A stretch of 32,857 bases of DNA from Pseudaquidulcibacter sp964443435 (GCA_964443435.1 CAYUCW010000022.1:1-32857), one strand, 5' to 3'. Counted from the stretch's first letter, positions 1 to 9,074 are shown. Program-made: numbers and translations. The notes: generated from the letters alone by a model not told the origin.

Positions 1-888
1 CAATTACCGCCAGTGGTTAAGAATGATGAAATTGATATTCTTGAAGAATGGTTTGGCGGGCCTTATTTCTTTAATTCGCCATCGGCACGCCTTATAGACT
101 GGACAGTAATTGAACTTTGCCATGCGTTTAGGCAAACCGAAGAAAGATTTCTTGAAATTCTTAACCGCGTAAGAGGCGGTAAGATTACACGTGATGATTA
201 TGACTTATTAGAAGATAGAATAAATAATAACGCGACTATTGATGTTGATAATGGTGTAATTCTTACTACTACTAATGAAGCGGCAAAACGCATAAATGAT
301 AAAGAAATGGCGGCACTGCCTGACAAGGGCAAGATTTATCAATGTGATGTTGATGGGGTTTTTGATGAAAAACTTTTTCCAACTGAAGGCGATTTAAATC
401 TTAAAATTGGCGCAAAAGTTATGATTTTAAGAAATGATGCCGATAAAAGATGGGTCAATGGGACACTTGCAACAATTGTTGATTTATTAAAAGATAGTGT
501 GAAAGTAAAAATAGGCCGTCATATTCATGAAATCGAAACCGCCGAATGGGAAAGATATGCTTATGAACTTGATGAGAATAATGAACCAAAGCGCAAAACC
601 GTCGGTGTATTTCGTCAATTACCAATAAGACCAGCTTGGGCGCTTACAATCCATAAAGCACAAGGACTTACTTTTGATAGGGTACATGTCGATTTTGGAC
701 GCGGTGCATTCGCACATGGTCAAACTTATGTTGCACTTTCAAGATGCCGCACCCTAGAAGGACTTACGATTTCAAGAAATTTAAAAGGCAGCGATATAAT
801 AATTGAAAAAGGCGCTTCTTATTTGTTTGATAAAGCAAATTTTAGTGATTTTGGCGCTTATCGAATAGGCAAAATAGAGATTGAATGA
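1..888 (+). CDS. PIF1/RecD-like DNA helicase, C-terminal part (5' end outside window)
   Basis: The frame is open from base 1 to TGA at 886-888, so only the last ~295 residues are present and no start codon can be chosen. The C-terminal third has the superfamily 1B helicase signature: WALTIHKAQGLTFDRV (motif V region), then HGQTYVALSRCRTLEGL (motif VI, with the arginine of SRCR). Upstream, GAKVMILRNDADKRWVNGT is the SH3-like segment typical of PIF1/RecD2 C-terminal regions. Known for the family: ATP-driven 5'-3' DNA unwinding in recombination and replication. The Walker A and B motifs must lie outside the window, so activity cannot be confirmed. The gene ends 62 bases before metK, on the same strand, with no obvious intervening terminator. 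Confidence 0.85.
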   Translation, partial: QLPPVVKNDEIDILEEWFGGPYFFNSPSARLIDWTVIELCHAFRQTEERFLEILNRVRGGKITRDDYDLLEDRINNNATIDVDNGVILTTTNEAAKRINDKEMAALPDKGKIYQCDVDGVFDEKLFPTEGDLNLKIGAKVMILRNDADKRWVNGTLATIVDLLKDSVKVKIGRHIHEIETAEWERYAYELDENNEPKRKTVGVFRQLPIRPAWALTIHKAQGLTFDRVHVDFGRGAFAHGQTYVALSRCRTLEGLTISRNLKGSDIIIEKGASYLFDKANFSDFGAYRIGKIEIE

Positions 889-889
889 T

Positions 890-944
890 TTTTTAGTTGA
901 TTTCAACATATAAAGATGTATTTAAGTCTTGAACTAAAAAGGAG
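890..944 (+). promoter_or_regulatory. metK leader hairpin abutting the Shine-Dalgarno site
   Basis: TTTTTAGTT at 890-898 is perfectly complementary to AACTAAAAA at 932-940, giving a 9-bp stem that ends directly against the GGAG ribosome binding site at 941-944. The 33-base loop contains TTGATTT and a smaller ACAT/ATGT hairpin. Short leaders that mask the metK or metA/metX ribosome site are typical of alphaproteobacterial SAM-sensing RNAs (SAM-II, SAM/SAH). The full consensus of neither class is visible here, so the assignment is only a possibility. Confidence 0.35.
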
Positions 945-950
945 TTAGCC

Positions 951-2141
951 GTGGCGCGTAATAATTATATTTTTACCTCTGAATCTGTATCTGAAGGTCA
1001 TCCAGATAAAGTTTGCGATAGAATTTCTGATGAAATCGTAGATCTTTTCTTCCGTCGCACAATTGAAAAAGGCTTAAATCCTTGGACAACTCGTGCCGCT
1101 TGCGAAACTTTGGCTACTACTAATAAAGTTGTTATTGCAGGTGAAACAAGACTTGAAGCAGAAATTTCAAATGAAGAAATAATTGAAACTGCGCGCGCGG
1201 CAATTAAAGATATTGGCTATGAGCAAGAAGGTTTCCACCATGCAACTGCGGATATTGAAGTATTACTTCATGCGCAATCTGCGCACATTGCCCAAGGTGT
1301 TGATGAATCTGGCAATAAAGAAGAGGGTGCAGGCGACCAAGGTATTATGTTTGGTTATGCAACTAATGAAACCGCAGAATATATGCCGGCGCCAATTTTA
1401 TTCTCTCATAAAATTTTAAAAAAATTAGCAGAAGTACGCCATTCAGGTAAAGAAGCTTGGCTTGGCCCTGACGCAAAATCACAGGTAACTGTGCGATATG
1501 AAAATGGTAAGCCAGTTGAAGCAACTTCAATTGTTCTTTCGACACAACATCTTGATGCATCAATGACTTCAGAAGATATTGCGGTACTTGTTAAACCATA
1601 TATTTATGGCGAATTAGGCGATGCATTGCCAATTTCAAAAGATTGCGCTTGGCATATTAATCCAACGGGCGCTTTCGTGATTGGTGGCCCTGATGGTGAT
1701 TGCGGTCTTACTGGCCGTAAAATTATTGTTGATACTTATGGCGGCGCGGCACCACATGGTGGCGGTGCTTTCTCTGGTAAAGATCCAACAAAGGTTGACC
1801 GCTCTGCGGCTTATGCGGCAAGATATTTAGCTAAAAACGTGGTTGCGGCTGGTCTTGCTGATAAATGCACAATTCAATTATCATATGCAATTGGCGTAGC
1901 AGAGCCTTTATCAATCTATGCAAATTGTGATGGCACAGAGCGTTGCGATTTAGATGCTTTAGAAAAGCGCTTATTTGAAGTAATGCGTTTAACGCCTAAA
2001 GGCATTCGTACTCATCTTGATTTAAATAAGCCAATCTATGCAAGAACATCTGCTTATGGCCATTTCGGAAGAGCGCCAGATGCGGATGGCGGCTTCTCTT
2101 GGGAGCAGCTAGATTTAATCGAAGCTTTAAAAGGTCTATAG
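951..2141 (+). CDS. metK: S-adenosylmethionine synthase
   Basis: The 396-residue product is full length for the family. It catalyses ATP + L-methionine -> S-adenosylmethionine + phosphate + pyrophosphate in the cytosol, supplying the methyl donor of the cell. Diagnostic motifs are FTSESVSEGHPDKVCDRISDE at the N-terminus (residues 8-28), GAGDQGIMFGYA (the methionine/ATP loop, about residue 125-136), and GGGAFSGKDPTKVDRSAAYAARY in the C-terminal third. The start is GTG at 951, preceded by AAGGAG with six bases of spacing; no better ATG lies upstream in frame. The gene is monocistronic: a strong terminator follows at once. The leader hairpin suggests translational control. Confidence 0.97.
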   Translation: MARNNYIFTSESVSEGHPDKVCDRISDEIVDLFFRRTIEKGLNPWTTRAACETLATTNKVVIAGETRLEAEISNEEIIETARAAIKDIGYEQEGFHHATADIEVLLHAQSAHIAQGVDESGNKEEGAGDQGIMFGYATNETAEYMPAPILFSHKILKKLAEVRHSGKEAWLGPDAKSQVTVRYENGKPVEATSIVLSTQHLDASMTSEDIAVLVKPYIYGELGDALPISKDCAWHINPTGAFVIGGPDGDCGLTGRKIIVDTYGGAAPHGGGAFSGKDPTKVDRSAAYAARYLAKNVVAAGLADKCTIQLSYAIGVAEPLSIYANCDGTERCDLDALEKRLFEVMRLTPKGIRTHLDLNKPIYARTSAYGHFGRAPDADGGFSWEQLDLIEALKGL

Positions 2142-2148
2142 TGAAATT

Positions 2149-2176
2149 AACCCAAACTTCGGTTTGGGTTTTTTTG
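2149..2176 (+). terminator. Rho-independent terminator of metK
   Basis: AACCCAAAC and GTTTGGGTT form a perfect 9-bp stem around a TTCG tetraloop, followed by a run of T. It begins seven bases after the metK stop. Confidence 0.93.
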
Positions 2177-2326
2177 TTTTAAAACGAAACAGACCCATAT
2201 TTTACTACTTATGATTCTTTTTTTATTTTTGTCCCAAAATAAACCAATAATTTAATATTTTCATTTATACCTATAAAAAATAGGGCAATGACCCAAAAAA
2301 AGCCAAGAATTGGTATGGTGGTATAA

Positions 2327-3787
2327 ATGAGTAAAACAATATTAATCGTTGATGACGATCCAGCACAACGTCGCCTATTGCAAGCGGCAGTAGAGCGCCA
2401 AGGCTTCGCAACAAGACTTGCTGAAGATGGTGCGCAAGCAATTGCGCAGGCCGCAGATCCTGCTGTGGATGTTGTCCTTCTTGATTTAATTATGCCAGGT
2501 GTATCTGGTATGGAAGCTTTAGAAGCAATAAGGCAAAAACGCGAAGAATTACCGATTGTGGTTTTAACTGCTTCTGGCGGCATTGATACAGTTGTAAAAG
2601 CTATGCAAGCGGGCGCATGTGACTTTTTCGTAAAACCTGCAAGTCCAGAGCGTGTGTTGGTTTCAATACGTAATGCCTTGAAAGTAGGAGAGCTTACAAC
2701 AGAAGTTCGTCGCCTTAAAAAGCGTGCATCGGGTTCATTAACATTTGCCGATATGGTTGCAGGGGCGGCATCTATGCGCCAAGTAATCAAAATGGGGCAA
2801 CGTGCCGCGGGCGCAAATATTCCCGTACTTATTCTTGGTGAATCTGGTGTTGGTAAAGAGGTTATTGCGCGTTCAATTCATGGTGAAAGCGAAAGAGCGC
2901 ATAAACCAATTATAACGGTAAACTGCGGCGCTATACCTGAAAATCTTGTTGAATCTATATTATTTGGTCACGAAAAAGGTTCATTTACGGGCGCAAATGA
3001 TAGACACTTAGGTAAATTCCAAGAAGCCGATGGCGGTACTTTATTCCTTGATGAAGTTGGCGAATTGCCGCTTGAAATGCAAGTAAAGCTTTTACGTGCC
3101 TTACAGGAATCTGAAGTTGACCCAATTGGTTCTAAACGCCCAATAAAGGTTGATGTAAGAATTGTTGCTGCAACTAATAAGGATTTGTCAAAGCTCGTTG
3201 CCGAAGGCAAATTCCGTGAAGATTTATATTATCGTTTGAATGTTTTCCCAATCGATGCACCTCCATTAAGGGATAGAGCCGAAGATGTACCAGCTTTATG
3301 CAAGCATTTCATTTCGCGCTTTAATTCAGAAATGGCAAAGAAAATCATTGGTGTTGCGCCAAATGCAATTGCACTTTTACAAAGCTTTGAATGGCCGGGC
3401 AATGTTCGCCAATTAGAGAATATGATCTATAGAGCGATGGTATTATCAGATGGCGACTTCCTTACTTGTGAAGATTTCCCGCAATTAAATATTGGCAAAT
3501 CATCGCATCATGAGGAAGTAAATATTAGGGAAATTGCAAATGGTTTAAACCTTACGCCAATGGTGGTTGCAAATGAGAATAATGCACAAGTAACTATATT
3601 TGATACTGGTGGTCACTTAAGAACCATTGAACAAATTGAACGCGATTTAATTGCTTTTGCGATAGATTTATATGCAGGGCATATGACGGAAATTGCAAAA
3701 AGACTTGGCATCGGAAGATCTACACTTTATCGCAAACTAAAAGAATATGATTTAGAAGATCTAATATTAGAAGCTAGTAATTCTTAA
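2327..3787 (+). CDS. Sigma-54-dependent response regulator, NtrC family (TacA-like)
   Basis: The 486 residues hold three domains in the usual order. A receiver domain (1-120) has acidic residues D9/D10/D11, phospho-acceptor D53 in LLDLIMPG, T81 and K103. An AAA+ sigma-54 interaction domain (about 140-380) has Walker A GESGVGKE at 171-178, Walker B GGTLFLDEVGE near 236-246, and the sigma-54 contact loop. A Fis-type helix-turn-helix ends the protein (TEIAKRLGIGRSTLYRKLKEY). The contact loop reads GSFTGA rather than GAFTGA. The domain plan and the GGIDTVVKAMQAGACDFFVKPASPERVLVSIR-type linker segment recall Caulobacter TacA, which controls stalk and polar genes, but this rests on memory of the family. 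No kinase gene is adjacent. The start ATG at 2327 has only a weak GGTGG upstream. Confidence 0.9.
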   Translation: MSKTILIVDDDPAQRRLLQAAVERQGFATRLAEDGAQAIAQAADPAVDVVLLDLIMPGVSGMEALEAIRQKREELPIVVLTASGGIDTVVKAMQAGACDFFVKPASPERVLVSIRNALKVGELTTEVRRLKKRASGSLTFADMVAGAASMRQVIKMGQRAAGANIPVLILGESGVGKEVIARSIHGESERAHKPIITVNCGAIPENLVESILFGHEKGSFTGANDRHLGKFQEADGGTLFLDEVGELPLEMQVKLLRALQESEVDPIGSKRPIKVDVRIVAATNKDLSKLVAEGKFREDLYYRLNVFPIDAPPLRDRAEDVPALCKHFISRFNSEMAKKIIGVAPNAIALLQSFEWPGNVRQLENMIYRAMVLSDGDFLTCEDFPQLNIGKSSHHEEVNIREIANGLNLTPMVVANENNAQVTIFDTGGHLRTIEQIERDLIAFAIDLYAGHMTEIAKRLGIGRSTLYRKLKEYDLEDLILEASNS

Positions 3788-3801
3788 ATTTAAACATCCT
3801 T

Positions 3802-3830
3802 CCCCGAAAGAAATTTCGGGGATTTTTTTA
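3802..3830 (+). terminator. Rho-independent terminator after the sigma-54 regulator
   Basis: CCCCGAAA/TTTCGGGG form an 8-bp stem around GAAA, followed by ATTTTTTT. The T-run overlaps the stop codon of the convergent minus-strand gene. Confidence 0.92.
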
Positions 3831-5354
3831 TTCAGCTTTTGATTTTATTGGTTTTGTTTCTATTGGCTTGGGTGTTTCTTTTGCGCATTTATTTACAAGC
3901 GAGCTTATATATTCGGAACCAGGGGCAATAATATTTATTTTATTGCTCTCGCCGCTAATGGCAATTTGACCAGTGCCTTTTAAAGATTGTAAAATTGCTT
4001 TGGTTTGTACGCTGTTACTTCCATCATTTATTTCATATGAATTTGCACCAGCTAACCAATGCATATCGGCAATTGCTATTGCGGTATTTGATTGGAATTT
4101 AATTTTAGAATTTTCACCATATACTGGCGCTTTTATACCCGATACACTTATAGAAATACCACCACTTGGACGGCATGAAACCGAAACAAGTCCGCCGCCG
4201 CTTGCAATTGGCGAAGCAATCCTATTTTCGGTTTTACGCCAAGCGGTATTAGTATCAGTGTTTACTTCTGACTTTGGTGTTTCAATTGGTGTTGGCACAA
4301 AATTTCTTGTTTGGCTTAGTGTGCCATTTTGCAAATTATAGATTGCATTAATCACATATTGGCCACCATTTGCTTTCGCGCCTGAATCACAAAATCCATT
4401 CAGAATAAAAGTATTTTTGCCATTTGAAATTTTAACATTTGGTGTTTGTAATGGTGTCGGAATTATTTCGGTTTTACTTCTTTCAGTATCAATAATAATT
4501 GCCTGTGATGTGCATGCTTCGGCATTAGTTCCGCTTCCAACAAGGATAAAGCGTTTTTGGATTGGTGACTTATCAGGCTCATAACCTACAAGTCTTAGAA
4601 CTTCTGGACGTTTTGAATTTATAAAATTAACTTCTTCCTGTTTGCCGCTAAGAAGGTTTTTAACTTGTGGAAATACTTGTTTGCCATCAATAAATGCCGC
4701 AGGGCCAGCGTCGGTAGGCTTAATTTCAAATACGCCTTTTGGCGATAAATATTGACCTTGACTTAAATTAGGTTGCAAACCATCAAATTTAACTAAATCA
4801 ATATATGCCATTGCAATTGATAGATTTTCACCATTTTTCCTAAATTCACTAAGAATAATAGTTCCTGGGATTTTACTTGCAGTAAAAGTAAGAACTAGGC
4901 TTTTTGGGAAATCCTTGTCAATTGTACCAAAATTATTTAAGTTTTTATCTTGAATTTTAGGTTCAAAACTAAATCTTGCTTCAATTTTTCCATTAACCGC
5001 AAGAAATTCAAGATTGGTAGAATAGCCATTTTGCGAAGCTATTACTTCATATTCATTTAAAACTCGTTCAAGCGAAAGGCCCGTTGAGATTGGCGCTTCA
5101 CCGGCGATAGGTGAAACATAAACCGTTTGTGGGCCAACTGAAACCAATAAAGCATTTTTAACTATAGAAGTTTGATTTTGGGAAGTTATGTCTTCGATTT
5201 TTGGCTTATACCTAAGGAATGGCAAAGTATATCCGCCGATGACAAAGCCAATTATAAAACAAAAAGCGCCAAATAGCCAAAGCGTTAATGCGCCATAACG
5301 TTCACCATGAACGCTTATAGCACTTACATTTACGGCTTTATCTTCGTCCTGCAT
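3828..5354 (-). CDS. Unknown membrane-anchored protein downstream of pheT
   Basis: I do not recognise this 508-residue protein. It has a short hydrophilic N-terminus, one strong membrane helix at about residues 21-46 (ALTLWLFGAFCFIIGFVIGG), and then a long soluble region rich in beta-forming residues. This fits a type II anchor with the bulk in the periplasm. The soluble part holds several Cys (for example in NGFCDSGAK, VSCRPSGG and NKCAKETP) and ends in a Pro/Lys tail. The gene starts 59 bases after pheT on the same strand, so it may be read through from pheST, though that could be simple proximity. ATG at 5354 has GGA seven bases upstream. The length, uniform frame and AT-rich codon use like the neighbours support a real gene. 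Confidence 0.75.
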   Translation of the reverse strand: MQDEDKAVNVSAISVHGERYGALTLWLFGAFCFIIGFVIGGYTLPFLRYKPKIEDITSQNQTSIVKNALLVSVGPQTVYVSPIAGEAPISTGLSLERVLNEYEVIASQNGYSTNLEFLAVNGKIEARFSFEPKIQDKNLNNFGTIDKDFPKSLVLTFTASKIPGTIILSEFRKNGENLSIAMAYIDLVKFDGLQPNLSQGQYLSPKGVFEIKPTDAGPAAFIDGKQVFPQVKNLLSGKQEEVNFINSKRPEVLRLVGYEPDKSPIQKRFILVGSGTNAEACTSQAIIIDTERSKTEIIPTPLQTPNVKISNGKNTFILNGFCDSGAKANGGQYVINAIYNLQNGTLSQTRNFVPTPIETPKSEVNTDTNTAWRKTENRIASPIASGGGLVSVSCRPSGGISISVSGIKAPVYGENSKIKFQSNTAIAIADMHWLAGANSYEINDGSNSVQTKAILQSLKGTGQIAISGESNKINIIAPGSEYISSLVNKCAKETPKPIETKPIKSKAE

Positions 5355-5413
5355 ATATAATCCAAATCACTTTATTGAATTATATAAATAATTATAGCTA
5401 ATAGAAGGTAAAT

Positions 5414-7414
5414 TTATTGCCTTAAGCTTGCACCAAGTTTCACCGCCGAAGAAATTATTTTTGCATTTAACTCTTCGATATCTTTTTCGGTAAGGGTTTG
5501 GGTTTTTGGTGCAATAATAACTTCAATACCTATTGAAACCTTGCCTTCCTCAATCCCTTTACCTGAATAATTATCAAAGACATTAACCTTATCAATAAGG
5601 TTTTTATCGGCATTATTTATGGCGCGCACTAAATCACTTACCGCTTTTGTTTTATCAAAAATAAAGGCATAATCACGCGATAATTGCATAAATGGCGAAA
5701 GTTCAAGTTTCGCGCGGGCTTTAGAGGCTTTTTGCTTGGCTTTAGGCAGATTATCAAGGATAATTTCAAACGCAAATACTTCTTGGTCTACGCCTAAAAG
5801 CTTGGCGACTTTCGGATGAATCTGACCATATTCTGCGGCAATAGTTTTGCCCATTTTCAATTGACCAGAGCGGCCCGGATGGTAATGCGAACTTGCACCA
5901 TTTGATGGCATAAGGCCGCCAGTTGGCACACCCATAGCATTAAGAACGCCCATCATATCGGCGCTTATATCAAATACATTTTTGGAAATTTCGCTATTCC
6001 AATGTTTTTGCTTGCCTGTGGCAATTGCCGCAATCACGGTTTTTTGATCGCTTGGGTTATCACCTAAATAGATTGGGCCCGCTTCAAAGAATGCCAATTT
6101 ATTAAGACCAAGATTAATATTACGACCGGCCGCCAAGATTAAATTAATCAAAGCCGATGGACGCATATATTCAAGCTCATCATTNNNNNNNNNNNNNNNN
6201 NNNNNNNNNNNNNNNNNNNNNNNNNNNNNNNNNNNNNNNNNNNNNNNNNNNNNNNNNNNNNNNNNNNNNNNNNNNNNNNNNNNNAATTGGGTAGCTTGAT
6301 GGATGCCCATTTCGCAAGATTGTGGATCTATGCCGCGCTCAAATCTATATTTTGCATCTGATACAATACCTGTTGCACGGCCAGTTTGGAAAATGCTTAA
6401 AGGTTCAAAATATGCGGATTCAATAAATACTTCGCTTGTGCTTTCATCACAGCCAGAAGATAATCCGCCCATAATGCCGCCAAGCCCCAAAGCACCTAAA
6501 TTATCGGCAATAACACACATATTTGGTGAAAGATTATAAGTCTTTGCATCCAAAGCTTCAAAGTTTTCGCCTTCAATTCCGCTTCTTACAATAATATCGC
6601 CATTAAGTTTTTTAGTGTCATAAACATGCAAAGGACGCGCACGGTCATAGGAAATAAAATTCGTAATATCTACGAGTGCGTTAATAGGACGAAGGCCAAT
6701 CGCAACTAATCTATCTTGAAGCCATTTAGGCGAAGCGGTATTTTTAACATTTTTAATCACGCGACCTGCAAAAATAGGGCAGGCTTCGGTTTCAATTTTA
6801 ATATCAATATCGCAAGGGAATGAACCTTTATTCACTTCGATATTGCGATCTTTAAATTCACCCAAACCACGCGCCGCAAGTTCACGCGCGATTGAATTAA
6901 CCCCAAGCCAATCAGGGCGATTTGGTGTTACTTCAAAGTCAATGACCGCATCATTAAGGCCCAAAGCCTCGGCGGCAGAAGTGCCAACCGCAATATCATC
7001 AGAAAGTTCAATAATGCCAGAGCTATCACCCTCGATACCAAGTTCGGAATACGAACACATCATACCATTTGAAACCACGCCGCGAACTGGCTTGGCTTCT
7101 AGGGTAACGCCCAAAGCCTCAACACATGTTCCGATTGGGGCAAATATGGTTGTAAGCCCTGCGCGCGCATTTTGTGCGCCACAAACAATTTCAAGGCGAC
7201 CTTGGAAAGTATCAACTTGGCAAACCCTTAATTTATCAGCATTCGGGTGTTGCACGGCTTCGATAATTTTTGCGACCGAATAAGCACCAAGCTTTTGCGC
7301 AGGATTATGAATATCCTCAACTTCAAGCCCTGCCATTGTCATGGCATCATTAATTTCTTCAATTGTCGCTTCGGTATTTAAATAATCTTTAAGCCAATTA
7401 ATTGTGAACTTCAT
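5414..7414 (-). CDS. pheT: Phenylalanyl-tRNA synthetase beta subunit (interrupted by assembly gap)
   Basis: With PheS it forms the alpha2-beta2 enzyme that charges tRNA-Phe in the cytosol. The start is MKFTINWLKDYL with ATG at 7414; the base context upstream is lost in the neighbouring gap. The domains seen are the N-terminal helix, a tRNA-binding Myf-like domain (about residues 40-150, with HPNADKLRVCQVD and IVCGAQNARAG), the B3/B4 editing region (PINALVDITNFISYD, with GLGGIMGG), and a C-terminal FDX-ACB anticodon-binding domain (LSPFMQLSRDYAFIFDK to the end). An N block at 6185-6284 cuts it after HQATQ. Only about 630 real residues remain, against roughly 790-810 usual for alphaproteobacteria, so about 130 residues around the B5 and core-like region are hidden. 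The frame is the same on both sides, which with a placeholder gap may be chance. Confidence 0.93.
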   Translation of the reverse strand: MKFTINWLKDYLNTEATIEEINDAMTMAGLEVEDIHNPAQKLGAYSVAKIIEAVQHPNADKLRVCQVDTFQGRLEIVCGAQNARAGLTTIFAPIGTCVEALGVTLEAKPVRGVVSNGMMCSYSELGIEGDSSGIIELSDDIAVGTSAAEALGLNDAVIDFEVTPNRPDWLGVNSIARELAARGLGEFKDRNIEVNKGSFPCDIDIKIETEACPIFAGRVIKNVKNTASPKWLQDRLVAIGLRPINALVDITNFISYDRARPLHVYDTKKLNGDIIVRSGIEGENFEALDAKTYNLSPNMCVIADNLGALGLGGIMGGLSSGCDESTSEVFIESAYFEPLSIFQTGRATGIVSDAKYRFERGIDPQSCEMGIHQATQXXXXXXXXXXXXXXXXXXXXXXXXXXXXXXXXXXNDELEYMRPSALINLILAAGRNINLGLNKLAFFEAGPIYLGDNPSDQKTVIAAIATGKQKHWNSEISKNVFDISADMMGVLNAMGVPTGGLMPSNGASSHYHPGRSGQLKMGKTIAAEYGQIHPKVAKLLGVDQEVFAFEIILDNLPKAKQKASKARAKLELSPFMQLSRDYAFIFDKTKAVSDLVRAINNADKNLIDKVNVFDNYSGKGIEEGKVSIGIEVIIAPKTQTLTEKDIEELNAKIISSAVKLGASLRQ
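6185..6284. other. Assembly gap inside pheT (100 N)
   Basis: Exactly 100 N, a conventional placeholder length. The flanks share no overlap, and the pheT product is about 130 residues short, so the true missing length is probably several hundred bases. Confidence 0.95.
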
Positions 7415-7418
7415 TTTA

Positions 7419-7518
7419 NNNNNNNNNNNNNNNNNNNNNNNNNNNNNNNNNNNNNNNNNNNNNNNNNNNNNNNNNNNNNNNNNNNNNNNNNNNNNNNNNN
7501 NNNNNNNNNNNNNNNNNN
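7419..7518. other. Assembly gap at the pheS-pheT junction (100 N)
   Basis: A 100-N placeholder that removes the pheS stop codon and the pheT ribosome binding site. The flanks do not overlap. Confidence 0.95.
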
Positions 7519-8585
7519 AATCCGCTTGTAATGCTTGGTGCAAAGAATGCATCAAAACCAAAATGTTCAAGCCATCTAACATCTGAATTAAACATATCTC
7601 TAAGGTCTGGAATACCATATTTAAGCATGGCAAGCCTATCAATACCTAAGCCAAAGGCAAAACCTTGATAGACATCAGGGTCAATGCCACATGAACGCAA
7701 TACATTTGGATGAACCATGCCACAGCCAAGAATTTCAAGCCAATCTTCGCCAGTACCAATCTTAAGCTCTTTACCTTTTCTATCGCATCTTACATCAACT
7801 TCGGCCGAAGGTTCTGTAAATGGGAAATGGTGCGGCCTAAAACGAACTGCGGCTTCTTCAACTTCAAAGAAGCGCACAAGGAATTCCATTAATACGGATT
7901 TTAAATGCCCCATGTGCACGCCTTCTTCGATAACCAAACCTTCGATTTGGTGGAACATTGGCGTGTGGGTTTGGTCAAAATCGCATCTATAAGTGCGCCC
8001 TGGGGCAACAATTCTTATTGGTGGCTTTTCAGAAGTCATAGTTCTTATTTGCACCGGTGAAGTATGAGTGCGCAAAAGCTTACGTGTGCCATCTTCGCTT
8101 GGCTGCATAAAGAAAGTATCATGCATATCACGCGCTGGGTGCTTTTCTGGAAAGTTTAAAGCCGTGAAATTATGGAAATCATCTTCAATATCTGGGCCTT
8201 CTTTGACTGCAAAACCCATATCGGCAAAAATTGTCGCCACTTCTTCAAATACTTGCATAATTGGGTGGATAGAGCCCAATGAACGCGGGGCAGGTGGCAA
8301 AGTTACGTCAATGCGTTCCGCCAAAAGACGCGCTTCTAAGGCCGCTTCTTCAAGGGCGGTCTTTTTTGCATTAATTAAATCGGCAAGGCGATTTTTAAGG
8401 CCATTAATCTTTGGGCCAAACTCTTGACGCTCCTCTGCGCTCATGCCGCCAAGGCCTTTTAAAAGCTCAGACACCGAGCCTTTTTTACCAAGTGCATTGA
8501 CGCGCAATTCTTCAAGCGCAGCTTCAGAATTTGCGGATTCAAGATCGTTCAAAAGGGATTTTTCTAATTCTTCGATATTACTCAT
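7519..8585 (-). CDS. pheS: Phenylalanyl-tRNA synthetase alpha subunit (3' end in gap)
   Basis: This is the catalytic alpha subunit of PheRS, a class II synthetase. Residues 1-90 are the coiled-coil tRNA-binding arm. The core carries motif 2 (RIVAPGRTYRCDFDQTHTPMF) and motif 3 (GFAFGLGIDRLAMLKYGIPDLR). The readable part ends in the family's usual last residues (WLEHFGFDAFFAPSITSG), so only a few codons and the stop lie in the gap. I chose ATG at 8585 (MSNIEELEKSLL) because GGAA sits about eight bases upstream; an in-frame ATG at 8597 would add MEFI and lacks a clear ribosome site. pheT follows on the same strand, the classic pheST operon. Confidence 0.95.
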
Positions 8586-8663
8586 TATAAATTCCATATT
8601 CGCGGCTTGATATGGCGTATTTTGTCAAAGTTTTCAATCAAAGAATACAATATAATTTTGTAA

Positions 8664-8694
8664 TAAAAAAAGCCCGAACTATGTTCGGGCTTTT
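8664..8694 (-). terminator. Rho-independent terminator of rpmI-rplT
   Basis: AAAAGCCCGAAC and GTTCGGGCTTTT pair around a short loop. Read on the minus strand, the stem is followed by seven T. It lies 24 bases past the rplT stop and separates rpmI-rplT from pheST. Confidence 0.9.
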
Positions 8695-8717
8695 GAGAAT
8701 TTTAATTGCATTGCCTA

Positions 8718-9074
8718 TTAAGCTAAAGCCGCTTTCGCTTGGTCAACTAATGCTTTGAAAGCAACAGTTTCAAAGTTCGCAAGATCTGAAAGAACTTTAC
8801 GGTCAACTTCGATACCAGCTTTAGTTAAGCCATCGATAAAGCGTGAATAAGTCAATTCATACTCACGAACCGCAGCGTTAATACGCTGAATCCAAAGTGA
8901 GCGGAAATTGCGTTTTTTCGCTTTACGGTCACGATACGCATACTGACCAGCGCGCCAAACAGCAGCAGTAGCAGTACGAATAGTGTTTTTACGACGACCT
9001 TGATAGCCTTTAGCTCTTGCTAGGATACCTTTACGGCGTGCGCGGGTTTCTTTACCAGCTTTAATACGTGCCAT
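8718..9074 (-). CDS. rplT: 50S ribosomal protein L20
   Basis: The product is 118 residues, the normal length. It is very basic at the N-terminus (ARIKAGKETRARRKGILARAKGYQGRRKNTIRTA), the tail that threads into 23S rRNA during early 50S assembly, followed by the globular domain (RNFRSLWIQRINAAVREYELTYSRFIDGL). It lies 12 bases downstream of rpmI, the usual L35-L20 pair. In many bacteria L20 represses its own operon by binding the leader; no such structure is evident here. infC, often just upstream, is not adjacent. Confidence 0.98.
   Translation of the reverse strand: MARIKAGKETRARRKGILARAKGYQGRRKNTIRTATAAVWRAGQYAYRDRKAKKRNFRSLWIQRINAAVREYELTYSRFIDGLTKAGIEVDRKVLSDLANFETVAFKALVDQAKAALA

Noticed and set aside
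2209..2790. 193-codon open frame on the minus strand over the receiver domain gene
   Set aside because: It lies antisense to a well-supported regulator, its product is compositionally odd, and it has no recognisable domain.
6843..7283. 146-codon plus-strand open frame inside pheT
   Set aside because: It is antisense to a certain PheT coding region and shows no domain or convincing ribosome site.
7416..7642. N-terminal extension of PheT upstream of ATG 7414
   Set aside because: The extra codons lie across the N block and read pheS DNA out of frame; MKFTINWLKDYL is the normal PheT start.
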